Source of the DNA: Macrostomum hystrix
Taxonomy: Eukaryota; Platyhelminthes; Macrostomidae
Assembly (NCBI GenBank): GCA_950097015.1
Contig: CATNEN010000039.1
Span: 2,495,001-2,559,000 of the forward strand
Reading direction: 5' to 3'
Length of the DNA: 64,000 nucleotides
The position numbers were made by a program, and so were the translations under genes. Within the stretch, counting starts at the first letter, position 1; every line of letters begins with the position of its first letter. Under the pieces are notes generated by a model, which saw nothing but the letters and a program-made list of their open reading frames with translations, searched no databases and had not been told where the DNA came from. Shown in pieces: positions 42,144-57,100 of the stretch.

Positions 42144-45100
42144 TCAAGCAGTCCTTGCCAGCACCACAAGCACCTCATTCTCCCACACGTAGCGGCCAGG
42201 GCCTTCCTGCCGGGTAAAGCGGCCGTAAATGGTCATGAAGTCGTCCATAAGGGCGTCCTGTTCGGCGCCGGGCAGCTCAGCAGTGAACGGCACCAGCCAC
42301 TGCAGATGGCCGCGGCACTCGGCCTCGCTCTCAGTTGTGTAAGTGAATGCCATCTTGGTGCAGACGCTGACTGAGAAGCCGGCACTGACGAGGATGTCGC
42401 GAAACGCGCCAGCCGGGTCTGGGCCAGTGCGCCAGTCGGCTATGGTCGGGTCCTGCCACCGGGTGGCGTGCATGAAGGCCTGTTGGTTGTTTGGATCGTT
42501 AGCTAGAGGTTGATACTCGTAGCTCCAGAATATAATGAATTATTCTGCACGTAATAGACATTAGTTAGCCCAGTTGGGCCACATGTACAGCCACTGGAAC
42601 AGTAGCAGCTATTGCTTCTAAAGGCTGTGTACTTCTGTTCAGTCCATGGACATGGGAGGCCGCACTCCAATTTTAATTTTTCCCTCAGTTAATGATTTAA
42701 TATAGTACTATAGTACCATTTTAACAGCCAGGTGAACTGAAGCACTAGGCAATTAAGTGTGGATATTGCTCTCAAGTTCACATTAATTTCATTGGGCTGT
42801 GATGCGACCTCACGACCTATTAGATTTCTTGTAGTTTTAGTGTAGATTTAATAAATTCATTTAAATTCCCTAAGATTTTGTTATATCATAATAGCCCTTC
42901 TAGTCTAGACGCTATTGCAGAGCCATAATTTCTAATCATTTCAGAAACTCAGGCTAATTCTAGATGTAATGTTAAAGTTAAAACATATCAAAATCAATTG
43001 AGGAGTTAAATGAATTGCTTACATTTCAGCTGAAATTAACAGTTTAGTTTTTGTTTTAGACTACTTCGGCCCTAAAATCGATCTCAGTATCGAGTTCCGA
43101 ATATCGAAATTCTTAAAGAACGAATAAAGAACCTATTGGCTTGTTCGGGGAGGAAAGAGGTAGAAGAACGCGCTTGCCTGTGTGTGGTCAGTCGATTGCA
43201 AATGTACACAGCGTAATGTACAGTATGGGAATGTACAATAACAATTCGTGCCTCGTCCAGAACCGGGTTTGGCCGGATGGAATTAGACAAGGGTCTTCAC
43301 ACTGGGGGGCAGCTAAACTTGACATTGAAATGTGCATCACTATAAAACCCAGACGTGAATATAAAGAGCCCTGGACAAGGCCGTCATGTGATTTATTGAC
43401 TCCAGTCTAGAATATTATTAGTGAGGTTTCCTACAACAAACAGCATTAATCTAGCCTCGAGCAGTTCTGTTGGTAAACATTTGAAGTCCTGGGCAGCGTT
43501 TTGTGTTTGTGAACTTGTTTAGACCTATTGCTACATGTGGCTTGCCCACGCAAATAAATAGTTATAAGTTTTGTTAGGCTACTCAATCACACTAACAGGA
43601 CTGTGTTTCTAAGAAACTACATGGTCTTAGAAGTTAAAATCAACATAGGCAGTCTGATCACGAAGCTTGATGAGTCACTGCCTGACGACTAATGGCAGTT
43701 AAGCATAGGCCTAGGCTTAATTTTTATGGTAAGTTTAACTCCAACTCCATATAGGCGATCTAGCCACGGTTTGTTGCTTGTATTTTGATAACCATATTAA
43801 TCAGTGCTAGCCTAATTAGTGCTAGGCATAGGCCAAGCTATTTAATATCTAGCACTTCAATTAGAACTATTAAAATCCTTTTAGACTACACCTAGTAAAT
43901 TAGAAATCAGTCTTTTACAAGTTTTAGGCATTTTTGCTATTTCTAGGTAATAAAAGTTGTAGAATATTTGCCTAGGTCTAGGTCTAGCTTTAGAACAATA
44001 ATAAACCTCATTTAATTATTAGACCTACAACTTGTAGCTATATATTAGCTGTTGCTTAGGCCTAATCATTAGCGATATTGAAATACAGTTTAATAACCTT
44101 TAGCTAAAATTGCGCCTAGTAAACCTAAATAGAGCTAGCCAACAAAGCCTTGGCCTAGCCTAAGGATAGCTAAAGTGGCTAGCTAGGCTACTAGCCATAT
44201 ACCACAGGTCCATAGGCCCATAGTTATTTAGTGTAGTGACCCCATACCATATGACTATCTATAGGCCTAATGATAGCTACTAGGCCTAGTTCAAAATGAT
44301 ACATAATACTAATAGCCTATATTAGCTAGGCTTAGACATCAACCTAAAATTGGCTAAAACTAAAAGTAGTCACTGTTAGTAGTTTGCTATTTTAAATGAC
44401 AATTAAAAGATAGGGCCTAGCTAGCTGACTGTGAAGTCTACTAGAATGCCTTTAAAAACCTGTATGATTCTATATTTAAATAAAGTCTTGCTTATTACTT
44501 ACTAGGCTAGGGTAGTAAGGTATAGAGCTATAAAAACCAAGATTTTCACCTATATTATATTCTTGAATAGTTTTAAAAATATAGAAGTGTGTTTATGTTT
44601 GGGCACAGCTTGGGCATGGCTAGCTATATAAAGCTATTTTTTACTTCATGCTGCAATTGCTAGCTAGCTAAACTGAGTTGTCTAGAAATAGCTAGCTAAT
44701 GAAGAGTGTCTAGAAAAGAAGAAGCAGGGAAAACAAACTATTTGTTCTTTGTTAGCTTAATTATATAGCAAATCTTACAATGAGTAGATTTAGCAATATA
44801 AGGTCCCTAGCTATCTATTAAAACAATTCTTAGCTAAGGTTGTCAGCACATATTATTTAGCTACTTTAGGATTAGATAGTTAGTAGTATAGCTTAATCTG
44901 AACAAAAATTACTTGCTTTGATAAAATGTTATGAAGAAAAGCAGTAAACATTTATTGCTTCGGCAGCATGCCAATATTACTTGAGTATAGATCTAGCTGT
45001 CTAGCTATAATGCTGTAACCATTTTATTGCCAATTGCTTGGATTATAGGTCAGACTATGAAAGTCCCTATGGTTTTATTATCTTTCGCCCTAGCTATCCC

Positions 45101-48100
45101 ATTAAATTAAGATTAGGCCTAATCAATCAAATTTTAAAGGAACATGTCCAACACCCTAGGGCCTATTAACAGTAGAACTACCAAGGAGGGGGCAGGATTT
45201 CCCTGACAGCTATTTGTGCTATACCTGAATGGAGCAACACAAGCATACAAAACTCAAGAACATGAAACAATATTAAAGTTGTCAGCTCAAGTTGTCAATT
45301 CAATGGTTCTGACAGAAGTTCAGATTTTTCCTATAAGCACTAGGCCTAGTGTATTTGCTAGACCTTTAAGGGTTACAGCTGGTGGAAATTGACAATTATG
45401 AACACCCCAATGCAATTTTTTCTATTTCACTACTTAAGCCAAAATATTAGGTCGCAGCTCAACCAGGATACACCATCGCCTAGTCTGTCAACCTATCAGT
45501 CGCCACCATTAGTCATCAGCCACCACTCAACACTGTTAGCATTCAGGCGCTGCCAAAAAACTACAGCGGGGATTTCCCCCTCCCTTAGTCTGACTTTCTT
45601 TGAAAAGGAAAATATGGGATTTTTGTAGGTGATCAGTTCACAAAAAGAATGTGCTCTAGGCTATTAAATTTTAGCCCTAAAGTAAATACATGGCTTTTTC
45701 AGAAATCCCACAAAGTTAAAAAAATACATAGCAGATAGCTAATATGATGTCATATGGTTAGAAGCTGAATGAGGGATATATCATGATTATCAAGCATGAC
45801 TTTACTAAAACTGTAGGGTTAAATATTTTAGGAATGTAGGTTAGTCCTCTTCTTTCTTTGAGAGACATGGCAGTAAAATGGTAATTTGTAATAGCATATG
45901 CTAGCTTACACAGAAGGATTAATTACAATTTTCGGAATAAAACTGAATAAAAGTAGGTGTGCACTTGAGGTGTGCATTTAGCATTTTTCCAATGAAAAAC
46001 AATGATTTGCCATGGATAATATGCTAAGCTTGCATTTTAACACCATATTTTTTGGAATTTGTTGCAATCATGGCTACTAATTTTTTTATTAGAAAAGTAG
46101 TATGATTGCACATATATTTTTGCATAGTATAGTTATTCCAAATATAATACTACTTGTGCATTCTATGTAAGTTCTGTGACAGTATGTGCAAATTATGTTA
46201 ACAAAAGCCTACCCTAATGCATAGCAAGTTTATGCAGAGTACATTTAAATGCAGAGCAACAAAAAGGGGCAGAACTCTATCTTCATAAGCTAGTGTCTAT
46301 TAATAAACTGTTAAGATAAAAACCATAAAAAATTCGCAGGGCACTCCCATTCCATGGACTTGTGAGCACAACCTCAGACACAATATATAGGCACTCATTC
46401 GCACAGCTATGTACATCTGCCCTTGACTTTCTTATCATCAGGCAGTGTACACTCACTTTTGCAAGTTGGCCCTCAAGGACCGAAAATGCATGACAAGCCC
46501 CAAGCCTTCTCTCTGCAGCTATGCCCCAGATGGATTTTGTCTAGAGTCTTTAAACTGCAGATTCAAGCTCAGGGACCTTTGTGCAGAGTTGGGTGTTAGG
46601 CCATTTTCCACTCCCCCCACCCAATACACGTATTCCTAATAAGCTCATTTTTGCACTAATAAAAACTAATAAAAATGCTAAGATTTACATGCATGCAATC
46701 AAAATGGTGACTGTCTATGGTAGTTGGTTTGCCATACAAATAGAAAGTGTTTGAGTAAGACTTAAAGGTTGGGGGTTTGTTCTCTGACTCCTTTTGATTT
46801 TTATTGCTTTAGTTTGCTCACCCAGTTGTTAAATTGTTATCAGCATCAGCTGGGATGAGGGTTGGTATTGAATCCCTAGTCTAAGGACTGAACAGCCTAT
46901 TATTGACTAATAGAACTAAAATACAGATCTAATCTAGTCTACAATCAAAATATAGCTAATAAGTACATGACAAACATATTGTACTGGGCACAGGATCGAC
47001 AAATAATATGCCTGCTGGTGTTAAACTTGATGTTTAAATGGTTTAAAATTGTGATAACATGAGCTTATGTTGCAAATAAACTAAATCAAAATGATTTATA
47101 ACTATCTGCTGTTTTGACTACATATGGAAATTTTAGTATTTCAATATACAGTTGAGATATTAACTATCCATTATGCTAACCGGAAAGAATGTGCATTTTT
47201 ATAGCTTTTTTCTTTGCATTACTCGTATACTTTCTAAAGTAGCTATCAGCAGATTTTTTATCTAATCTGAATTTGTTTTGAGTGTATTAGAAGCCAGCAA
47301 AGGTCACTGACCATCTAATTTGTAAACATGTTGTCAGCTGTTTGTACTATTATAATTTTGCTTTTTATGTTTAATTACATATAATTTAGCCTGACATTTA
47401 GCAACAGTGATAGAAACAACTCTGTCTAATCTTATATTTTTCAATAGCATGTTAAACATGAATATATATAAATTTTATATTTTGGTTTCATATTTCTGGC
47501 TATGCAATAAAACTGGCTTTCATTACCTTAGCTCATGCCCCATGTTTTCTATTTTGTCCGATGAGTATGCCCTATTTCTCATGTTTCTCAAAGTCCTAAC
47601 TCCTAAGTTTCATTTCCTGGGTTCGGTACATAAGGTTAAGTACCTAGCCCTTAAATTAATGATTTTAGTGGACGGTCTGGTAGCCATGGGGAAGTCCTGT
47701 CTAAGGAACTAGGCTGGATGGCCCACAAACCGTCTACCCCAGTTCCTCATCTGCAAGGCTACCCACAAACCATCCACCCTAGTTCCTCATCTGCAAGGCT
47801 ACCCACAGACCATCTACCCCAGTTCCTCATCTCCAAGGCTACCCACAAACCATCCACCCCAGTTCCTCATCTGCAAGGCTACCCATAAACAAACCATCTA
47901 CCCCAGTTCCTCATCTGCAAGGCTACCCACAAACCATCTACCCCAGTTCCTCATCTGCAAGGCTACCCACAAACCATCTACCCCAGTTCCTCATCTGCAA
48001 GGCTACCCACAAACCATCTACCCCAGTTCCTCATCTGCAAGGCTACCCATAAACAAACCATCTACCCCAGTTCCTCATCTGCAAGGCTACCCATAAACAA

Positions 48101-51100
48101 ACCATCCACCCCAGTTCCTCATCTGCAAGGCTACCCATAAACAAACCATCTACCCCAGTTCCTTATCTGCAAGGCTACCCATAAACAAACCATCCACCCC
48201 AGTTCCTCATCTGCAAGGCTACCCATAAACAAACCATCTACCCCAGTTCCTCATCTGCAAGGCTACCCATAAACAAACCATCTACCCCAGTTCCTCATCT
48301 GCAAGGCTACCCATAAACCATCTACCCCAGTTCCTCATCTGCAAGGCTACCCACAAACCATCTACCCCAGTTCCTCATCTGCAAGGCTACCCACAAACAA
48401 ACCATCCATCCCAATTCCTCATCTTCAAGGCTACCCACAAACCATCTACCCCAGTTCCTCATCTGCAAGGCTACCCACAAGCCATCTACCCCAGTTCCTC
48501 ATGTCTCATGTTTCAAAGGTGAAGACACCTTTGAAACACCTGAGAAAACAGTTCCTCATCCACCCACATATACCCACAAACCATCCACCCCAGTTCCTCA
48601 TCTGCAAGGCTACCCACAAACCATCCACCCCAGTTCCTCATCTGCAAGGCTACCCATAAACAAACCATCTACCCCAGTTCCTCATCTGCAAGGCTACCCA
48701 TAAACCATCCACCCCAGTTCCTCATCTGCAAGGCTACCCACAAACCATCCACCCCAGTTCCTCATCTGCAAGGCTACCCACAAACCATCTACCCCAGTTC
48801 CTCATCTGCAAGGCTACCCACAAACAAACCATCCACCCCAGTTCCTCATCTGGGGAGGTGGAAAGGTAGGTAGCCACGGTGGGTGTTAACAGGAACGTTT
48901 ACGTGAAAGATTCGCCAGGAAGAAATGTACAGCAAAAATCAACTGCAAAACATTCTTAATAATTTTTCACAGAAGCCCGCGGCCTGGCCAGACTCACCCG
49001 GACAATGTGGCCCCACTTGGCTGATTCGGCCAGGGTCTTGATGGTGGCCAAGAAGTTGTGTCCGGGCCGGATGCCGATCACGTGGAACATGAGCGTCCGC
49101 CGCGACGGTGCCAGCCGCTTCAGACTGTCGAAACAGGCGGTGAGATTTCTGACCCAGTGCAGCGTGAGGAAGCTGGTGATGAGGTCGTACTGCAGGCCAG
49201 GTACTTTGGTGTGCCAGTTGGCCTCGTTCAGGTTCACCTGGCACAGCTGGAATCGGCCATCATGGCCTGCGGTGACTTGCTGGGCAGCGTACTCCAGGAA
49301 TTTCAGATTCTAGAAATTTTCAGTTAGTATTTGTTTTGTTCTCAGCCTCATTATAACTGTAATTCTCTTCTTCATCACTCTGGCCTCTGGCCATATCAAG
49401 CTCTCGAGACAGTAAATTGCACCCTTGGCCAGTAGTCCGAGACTGAGAGCTCTAACTTCCGTTGTGGACTCTAGGCTTTACTTGAGCAGTCACTTGAGCT
49501 GATCTCAGCCAGTGCACTTTCCTTGAGCATAGTCTAGCACTCTCTTATGCATTTTTCTCACCAGAGTCTATCTCAGTTTTGAAGCTTACTTTATTTTTCA
49601 ATCCATCCTATTTCAACAGTAGAGATAAGTAACAATATTATATTCAAAACTGAAAGCCCTTACTATAAAATAAATTGTTATTTCTGTCACCTTGCATTAA
49701 ACTGGAGACATATCTAAGAAAAACACAATTCAACTCTCTGGGGTCAAAGAAGCTTTCAGCTTTTTAATGAATTGCTTAGGGCTACTGCTGTAGCAACTGA
49801 GTGAAGGTGTAATGCTATTCTAGACCAAGAAACTACACTATGCAAGCCTTTCATAGCCAACCTGGATTTATTATCTGCAAAATGAAATGCCATTGCGTAG
49901 TCTAAGTTTACTATTCTGCATGATGATGTGTAAATGTGATTTGTATTAAACTATAGTAGGTTAAGAAGCATTAAAAAATTAATTTGGTATACATTTTTAT
50001 TACCTGAGACCTGACCCTATTGCTATGAATGAGGTACATACAGAACAACAATTAGCATTGGAAAACTTTATTTTTTACACCTGCTATAGAAATAGTTGCA
50101 TGAATGGCTGTGTTTCCAGTATTTCATACTCATTTCAGTAAGGTTCATGCAATGCTCTTAACAAATTGCAATTGTGATAATAATGCAGCTTTTAGTTGAT
50201 TCGTTTACTGCACTATAAAGTGATTAATTCAACTGTCACTCCTTGAACATGTTGTACTTCCTCTTACTAATCACTAAAATTATTTGCATAACCAGTAATT
50301 TGTATAATAATATATCAGTTAGTATGCTTATTATTATACTTTATAGCTAATGCAACATTTTATACCTTTAGTTGCTTATAGAATGTAAACTGGTATCGAT
50401 GAAAACTGTACAAAACAGTCACTCTGCAAAACTATTTTCAGATCATAAGCTGCTTATAGAATATAGAATTCCATGGATACAAGGTGTACAAGCATGACAA
50501 AGACTGTGGGCAAGGTCCTTAGTTAGATAAAATGGAATAGACTTTTCTGAAAACAAATAGCTACTAGATTGTTGTAAGCCATAAGGCATATTTATTATGG
50601 CTTATAATAATAATATTAATAATATTATATAATAATATAATATATAATAATATATAATATATAATATATATTATTATATAATAATATATAATTATATAAT
50701 ATATAATTATATAATAATATAATATAATATATAATAATATATTATATAATAATATTATATAATAATATTATTAATAATATTCCTTCCTTGATCCAAAGAC
50801 TTATAGTTGTAGCCTATCACACATTGTCACGCAAGTCATAACATGGTATGAAAATTGCCACATCTATGAGTTTTCAATGAACATTTTTTCAAGCAAAAGG
50901 GTAGCTGCGACCTTTAACTCTTTGTCTTAGCTCTGTTTCTAGTAGCTATTGGGTGGTTCACAGCTTGGTTCACACCTTGCATTCTATGGCTTATCTTACC
51001 TAGCTACTCATATGATAGATTTCAATCCTCCTTTTTCTGTCAATCCTATTCACTTCCATCTCCAAAATATTTATTATACTTACTCCATATCTCCATTTGA

Positions 51101-54100
51101 TTTCATTACATTCCAACTAGATCCCATTATCCAACTTATTTTTGTCTATTCAATTATCTAACTCTTTGTTGTCTCTATTCCATTATCTTACTCATTTCGT
51201 CTCTATTCCATTTTCTTACTCATTTCGTCTCTATTCCATTTTCTTACTCATTTTGTCTCTACTCCATTATCTACTCGTTTCGTCTCTATTCCATTTTCTT
51301 ACTCATTTCGTCTCTATTCCATTTTCTTACTAATTTCGTCTCTATTCCATTTTCTTACTCATTTTGTCTCTACTCCATTATCTACTCGTTTCGTCTCTAT
51401 TCCATTTTCTTACTCATTTCGTCTCTATTCCATTTTCTTACTCGTTTCGTCTCTATTCGATTTTCTTACCCATTTTGTCTCTACTCCATTATCTACTCGT
51501 TTCGTCTCTATTCCATTTTCTTACTCATTTCGTCTCTATTTCATTTTCTTACTTATTTTGTCTCTACTCCATTATCTACTCATTTTTTCTCTATTCCATT
51601 TTCTTACTCATTTCGTCTCTATTCCATTTTCTTACTCATTTGATCTCTATTCCATTTTCCTACTCATTTGATCTCTATTCCATTTTCCTACTCATTTTGT
51701 CTCTATTTCATTTTCCTAATAATTTTTGTCTCTATTTCATTTTCCTACTCATTTGGTCTCTATTCCATTTTCCTACTCATTTCGTCTCTATTCCATTTTC
51801 TTACTCATTTGATCTCTATTCCATTTTCCTACTCATTTGATCTCTATTCCATTTTCCTACTCATTTTGTCTCTATTTCATTTTCCTAATAATTTTTGTCT
51901 CTATTTCATTTTCCTACTCATTTGGTCTCTATTCCATTTTCCACTCATTTTGTTTCTATTCCATTTTCCTACTCATTTGGTCTCTATTCCATTTTCCTAC
52001 TCATTTTGTCTCTATTCCATTTTCCTACTCATTTTTGTCTCCATTTGATTTATACTACAACCTCCTGTACAACCTAGTGGTTATAGTGTCAGACTCTCGA
52101 CTTAAAGGTCGCGGGTTCGATTCAGACTCCTCTAAAACAATTTATGTCCTTTAGCAAAATACTTAACTCAGCATTTATTCATTTCACCCAGCTATTAAAT
52201 GGTTACCAGCATAAGCTAGGATAACTGAAGGTAGGTGTGGCGTCCCACAGTCCATTGACTGAACAGCTATAAGCAGCCTTCAGATGTAAGCGGTCGTGTT
52301 GTCAGCTGAACGTCTGACCTAATTGGGGCAAGTTATTCTTATTTTTGTTTTCACTCCAGTCTCTATTGTTATAATTTACTCACTCCTGTATATACTCCAA
52401 GTTTCTACTCAATTTTCTCTATATTCCATTATCCTACTTACTCTCATTGCTTTTCAATCGATCTTACTCATTCCTCATCACTATACTAGCTATTGATCCT
52501 ACTCATTCCTGCATCACTATACTAGCTATTGATCCTACTCATTCCTGCATCACTATACTAGCTATTGATCCTACTCATTCCTGCATCACTATACTAGCTA
52601 TTGATCCTACTCATTCCTGCATCACTATACTAGCTATTGATCCTACTCATTCCTGCATCACTATACTAGCTATTGATCTTACTCATTCCTGCATCACTAT
52701 ACTAGCTATTGATCCTACTCATTCCTGCATCACTATACTAGCTATTGATCTTACTCATTCCTGCATCACTATACTAGCTACTGATCCTACTCATTCCTGC
52801 ATCACTATACTAGCTATTGATCCTACTCATTCCTGCATCACTATACTAGCTATTGATCCTACTCATTCCTGCATCACTATACTAGCTACTGATCCTACTC
52901 ATTCCTGCATCACTATACTAGCTATTGATCCTACTCATTCCTGCATCACTATACTAGCTACTTATTCCTGCATCACTATACTAGCTACTTATTCCTGCAT
53001 CACTATACTAGCTATTGATCTTACTCATTTCTGCATCACTATACTAGCTACTTATTCCTGCATCACTATACTAGCTATTGATCCTACTCATTCCTGCATC
53101 ACTATATTGACCCTAATCAGCCTACTCATTCCTGCATCACTATACTAGCTATTGATCCTACTCATTCCTGCATCACTATACTAGCTATTGATCCTACTCA
53201 TTCCTCATCACTATACTAGCTATTGATCCTACTCATTCCTCATCACTATATTGACCCTAATCAGCCTACTCATTCCTGCATCACTATACTAGCTATTGAT
53301 CCTACTCATTCCTGCATCACTATACTAGCTATTGATCCTACTCATTTCTGCATCACTATACTAGCTACTTATTCCTGCATCACTATACTAGCTATTGATC
53401 CTACTCATTCCTGCATCACTATACTAGCTATTGATCCTACTCATTCCTGCATCACTATACTAGCTATTGATCCTACTCATTCCTGCATCACTATACTAGC
53501 TATTGATCCTACTCATTCCTGCATCACTATACTAGCTATTGATCCTACTCATTCCTGCATCACTATACTAGCTATTGATCCTACTCATTCCTGCATCACT
53601 ATACTAGCTATTGATCTTACTCATTCCTGCATCACTATACTAGCTATTGATCCTACTCATTTCTGCATCACTATACTAGCTACTTATTCCTGCATCACTA
53701 TACTAGCTATTGATCCTACTCATTCCTGCATCACTATACTAGCTATTGATCCTACTCATTCCTGCATCACTATACTAGCTATTGATCCTACTCATTCCTG
53801 CATCACTATACTAGCTACTGATCCTACTCATTCCTGCATCACTATACTAGCTATTGATCCTACTCATTCCTGCATCACTATACTAGCTATTGATCCTACT
53901 CATTCCTGCATCACTATACTAGCTACTTATTCCTGCATCACTATACTAGCTATTGATCCTACTCATTCCTGCATCACTATACTAGCTATTGATCCTACTC
54001 ATTCCTGCATCACTATACTAGCTACTTATTCCTGCATCACTATACTAGCTATTGATCCTACTCATTCCTGCATCACTATACTAGCTATTGATCCTACTCA

Positions 54101-57100
54101 TTCCTGCATCACTATACTAGCTACTTATTCCTGCATCACTATACTAGCTATTGATTCTACTCATTCCTGCATCACTATACTAGCTATTGATCCTACTCAT
54201 TCCTGCATCACTATACTAGCTATTGATCCTACTCATTCCTGCATCACTATACTAGCTATTGATCCTACTCATTCCTGCATCACTATACTAGCTACTTATT
54301 CCTGCATCACTATACTAGCTATTGATCCTACTCATTCCTGCATCACTATACTAGCTATTGATCCTACTCATTCCTGCATCACTATACTAGCTATTGATCC
54401 TACTCATTCCTGCATCACTATACTAGCTATTGATCCTACTCATTCCTGCATCACTATACTAGCTACTTATTCCTGCATCACTATACTAGCTATTGATCCT
54501 ACTCATTCCTGCATCACTATACTAGCTATTGATCCTACTCATTCCTGCATCACTATACTAGCTATTGATCTTACTCATTTCTGCATCACTATACTAGCTA
54601 CTTATTCCTGCATCACTATACTAGCTATTGATCCTACTCATTCCTGCATCACTATACTAGCTATTGATCCTACTCATTCCTGCATCACTATACTAGCTAT
54701 TGATCCTACTCATTCCTGCATCACTATACTAGCTATTGATTCTACTCATTCCTGCATCACTATACTAGCTATTGATCCTACTCATTCCTGCATCACTATA
54801 CTAGCTATTGATCCTACTCATTCCTGCATCACTATACTAGCTATTGATCCTACTCATTCCTGCATCACTATACTAGCTATTGATCCTACTCATTCCTGCA
54901 TCACTATACTAGCTATTGATCCTACTCATTCCTGCATCACTATACTAGCTACTGATCCTACTCATTCCTGCATCACTATACTAGCTATTGATCCTACTCA
55001 TTCCTGCATCACTATACTAGCTATTGATCCTACTCATTCCTGCATCACTATACTAGCTATTGATCCTACTCATTCCTGCATCACTATACTAGCTATTGAT
55101 CCTACTCATTCCTGCATCACTATACTAGCTATTGATCCTACTCATTCCTGCATCACTATACTAGCTACTGATCCTACTCATTCCTGCATCACTATACTAG
55201 CTATTGATCCTACTCATTCCTGCATCACTATACTAGCTACTTATTCCTGCATCACTATACTAGCTATTGATCCTACTCATTCCTGCATCACTATACTAGC
55301 TATTGATCCTACTCATTCCTGCATCACTATACTAGCTATTGATCCTACTCATTCCTGCATCACTATACTAGCTACTTATTCCTGCATCACTATACTAGCT
55401 ATTGATCCTACTCATTCCTGCATCACTATACTAGCTACTGATCCTACTCATTCCTGCATCACTATACTAGCTATTGATCCTACTCATTCCCTCATCACTA
55501 TACTAGCTATTGATCCTACTCATTCCTCATCACTATACTAGCTATTGATCCTACTCATTCCTGCATCACTATACTAGCTATTGATCCTACTCATTCCTGC
55601 ATCACTATACTAGCTATTGATCCTACTCATTCCTGCATCACTATACTAGCTATTGATCCTACTCATTCCTGCATCACTATACTAGCTATTGATCCTACTC
55701 ATTCCTGCATCACTATACTAGCTATTGATCCTACTCATTCCTGCATCACTATACTAGCTATTGATCTTACTCATTCCTGCATCACTATACTAGCTATTGA
55801 TCCTACTCATTCCTGCATCACTATACTAGCTATTGATCCTACTCATTCCTGCATCACTATACTAGCTATTGATCTTACTCATTTCTGCATCACTATACTA
55901 GCTATTGATCCTACTCATTCCTGCATCACTATACTAGCTACTTATTCCTGCATCACTATACTAGCTATTGATCCTACTCATTCCTGCATCACTATATTGA
56001 CCCTAATCAGCCTACTCATTCCTGCATCACTATACTAGCTATTGATCCTACTCATTCCTGCATCACTATACTAGCTATTGATCCTACTCATTCCTCATCA
56101 CTATACTAGCTATTGATCCTACTCATTCCTCATCACTATATTGACCCTAATCAGCCTACTCATTCCTGCATCACTATACTAGCTATTGATCCTACTCATT
56201 CCTGCATCACTATACTAGCTATTGATCCTACTCATTTCTGCATCACTATACTAGCTACTTATTCCTGCATCACTATACTAGCTATTGATCCTACTCATTC
56301 CTGCATCACTATACTAGCTATTGATCCTACTCATTCCTGCATCACTATACTAGCTATTGATCCTACTCATTCCTGCATCACTATACTAGCTATTGATCCT
56401 ACTCATTCCTGCATCACTATACTAGCTATTGATCTTACTCATTCCTGCATCACTATACTAGCTATTGATCCTACTCATTTCTGCATCACTATACTAGCTA
56501 CTTATTCCTGCATCACTATACTAGCTATTGATCCTACTCATTCCTGCATCACTATACTAGCTATTGATCCTACTCATTCCTGCATCACTATACTAGCTAT
56601 TGATCCTACTCATTCCTGCATCACTATACTAGCTACTGATCCTACTCATTCCTGCATCACTATACTAGCTATTGATCCTACTCATTCCTGCATCACTATA
56701 CTAGCTATTGATCCTACTCATTCCTGCATCACTATACTAGCTACTTATTCCTGCATCACTATACTAGCTATTGATCCTACTCATTCCTGCATCACTATAC
56801 TAGCTATTGATCCTACTCATTCCTGCATCACTATACTAGCTACTTATTCCTGCATCACTATACTAGCTATTGATCCTACTCATTCCTGCATCACTATACT
56901 AGCTATTGATCCTACTCATTCCTGCATCACTATACTAGCTACTTATTCCTGCATCACTATACTAGCTATTGATTCTACTCATTCCTGCATCACTATACTA
57001 GCTATTGATCCTACTCATTCCTGCATCACTATACTAGCTATTGATCCTACTCATTCCTGCATCACTATACTAGCTATTGATCCTACTCATTCCTGCATCA

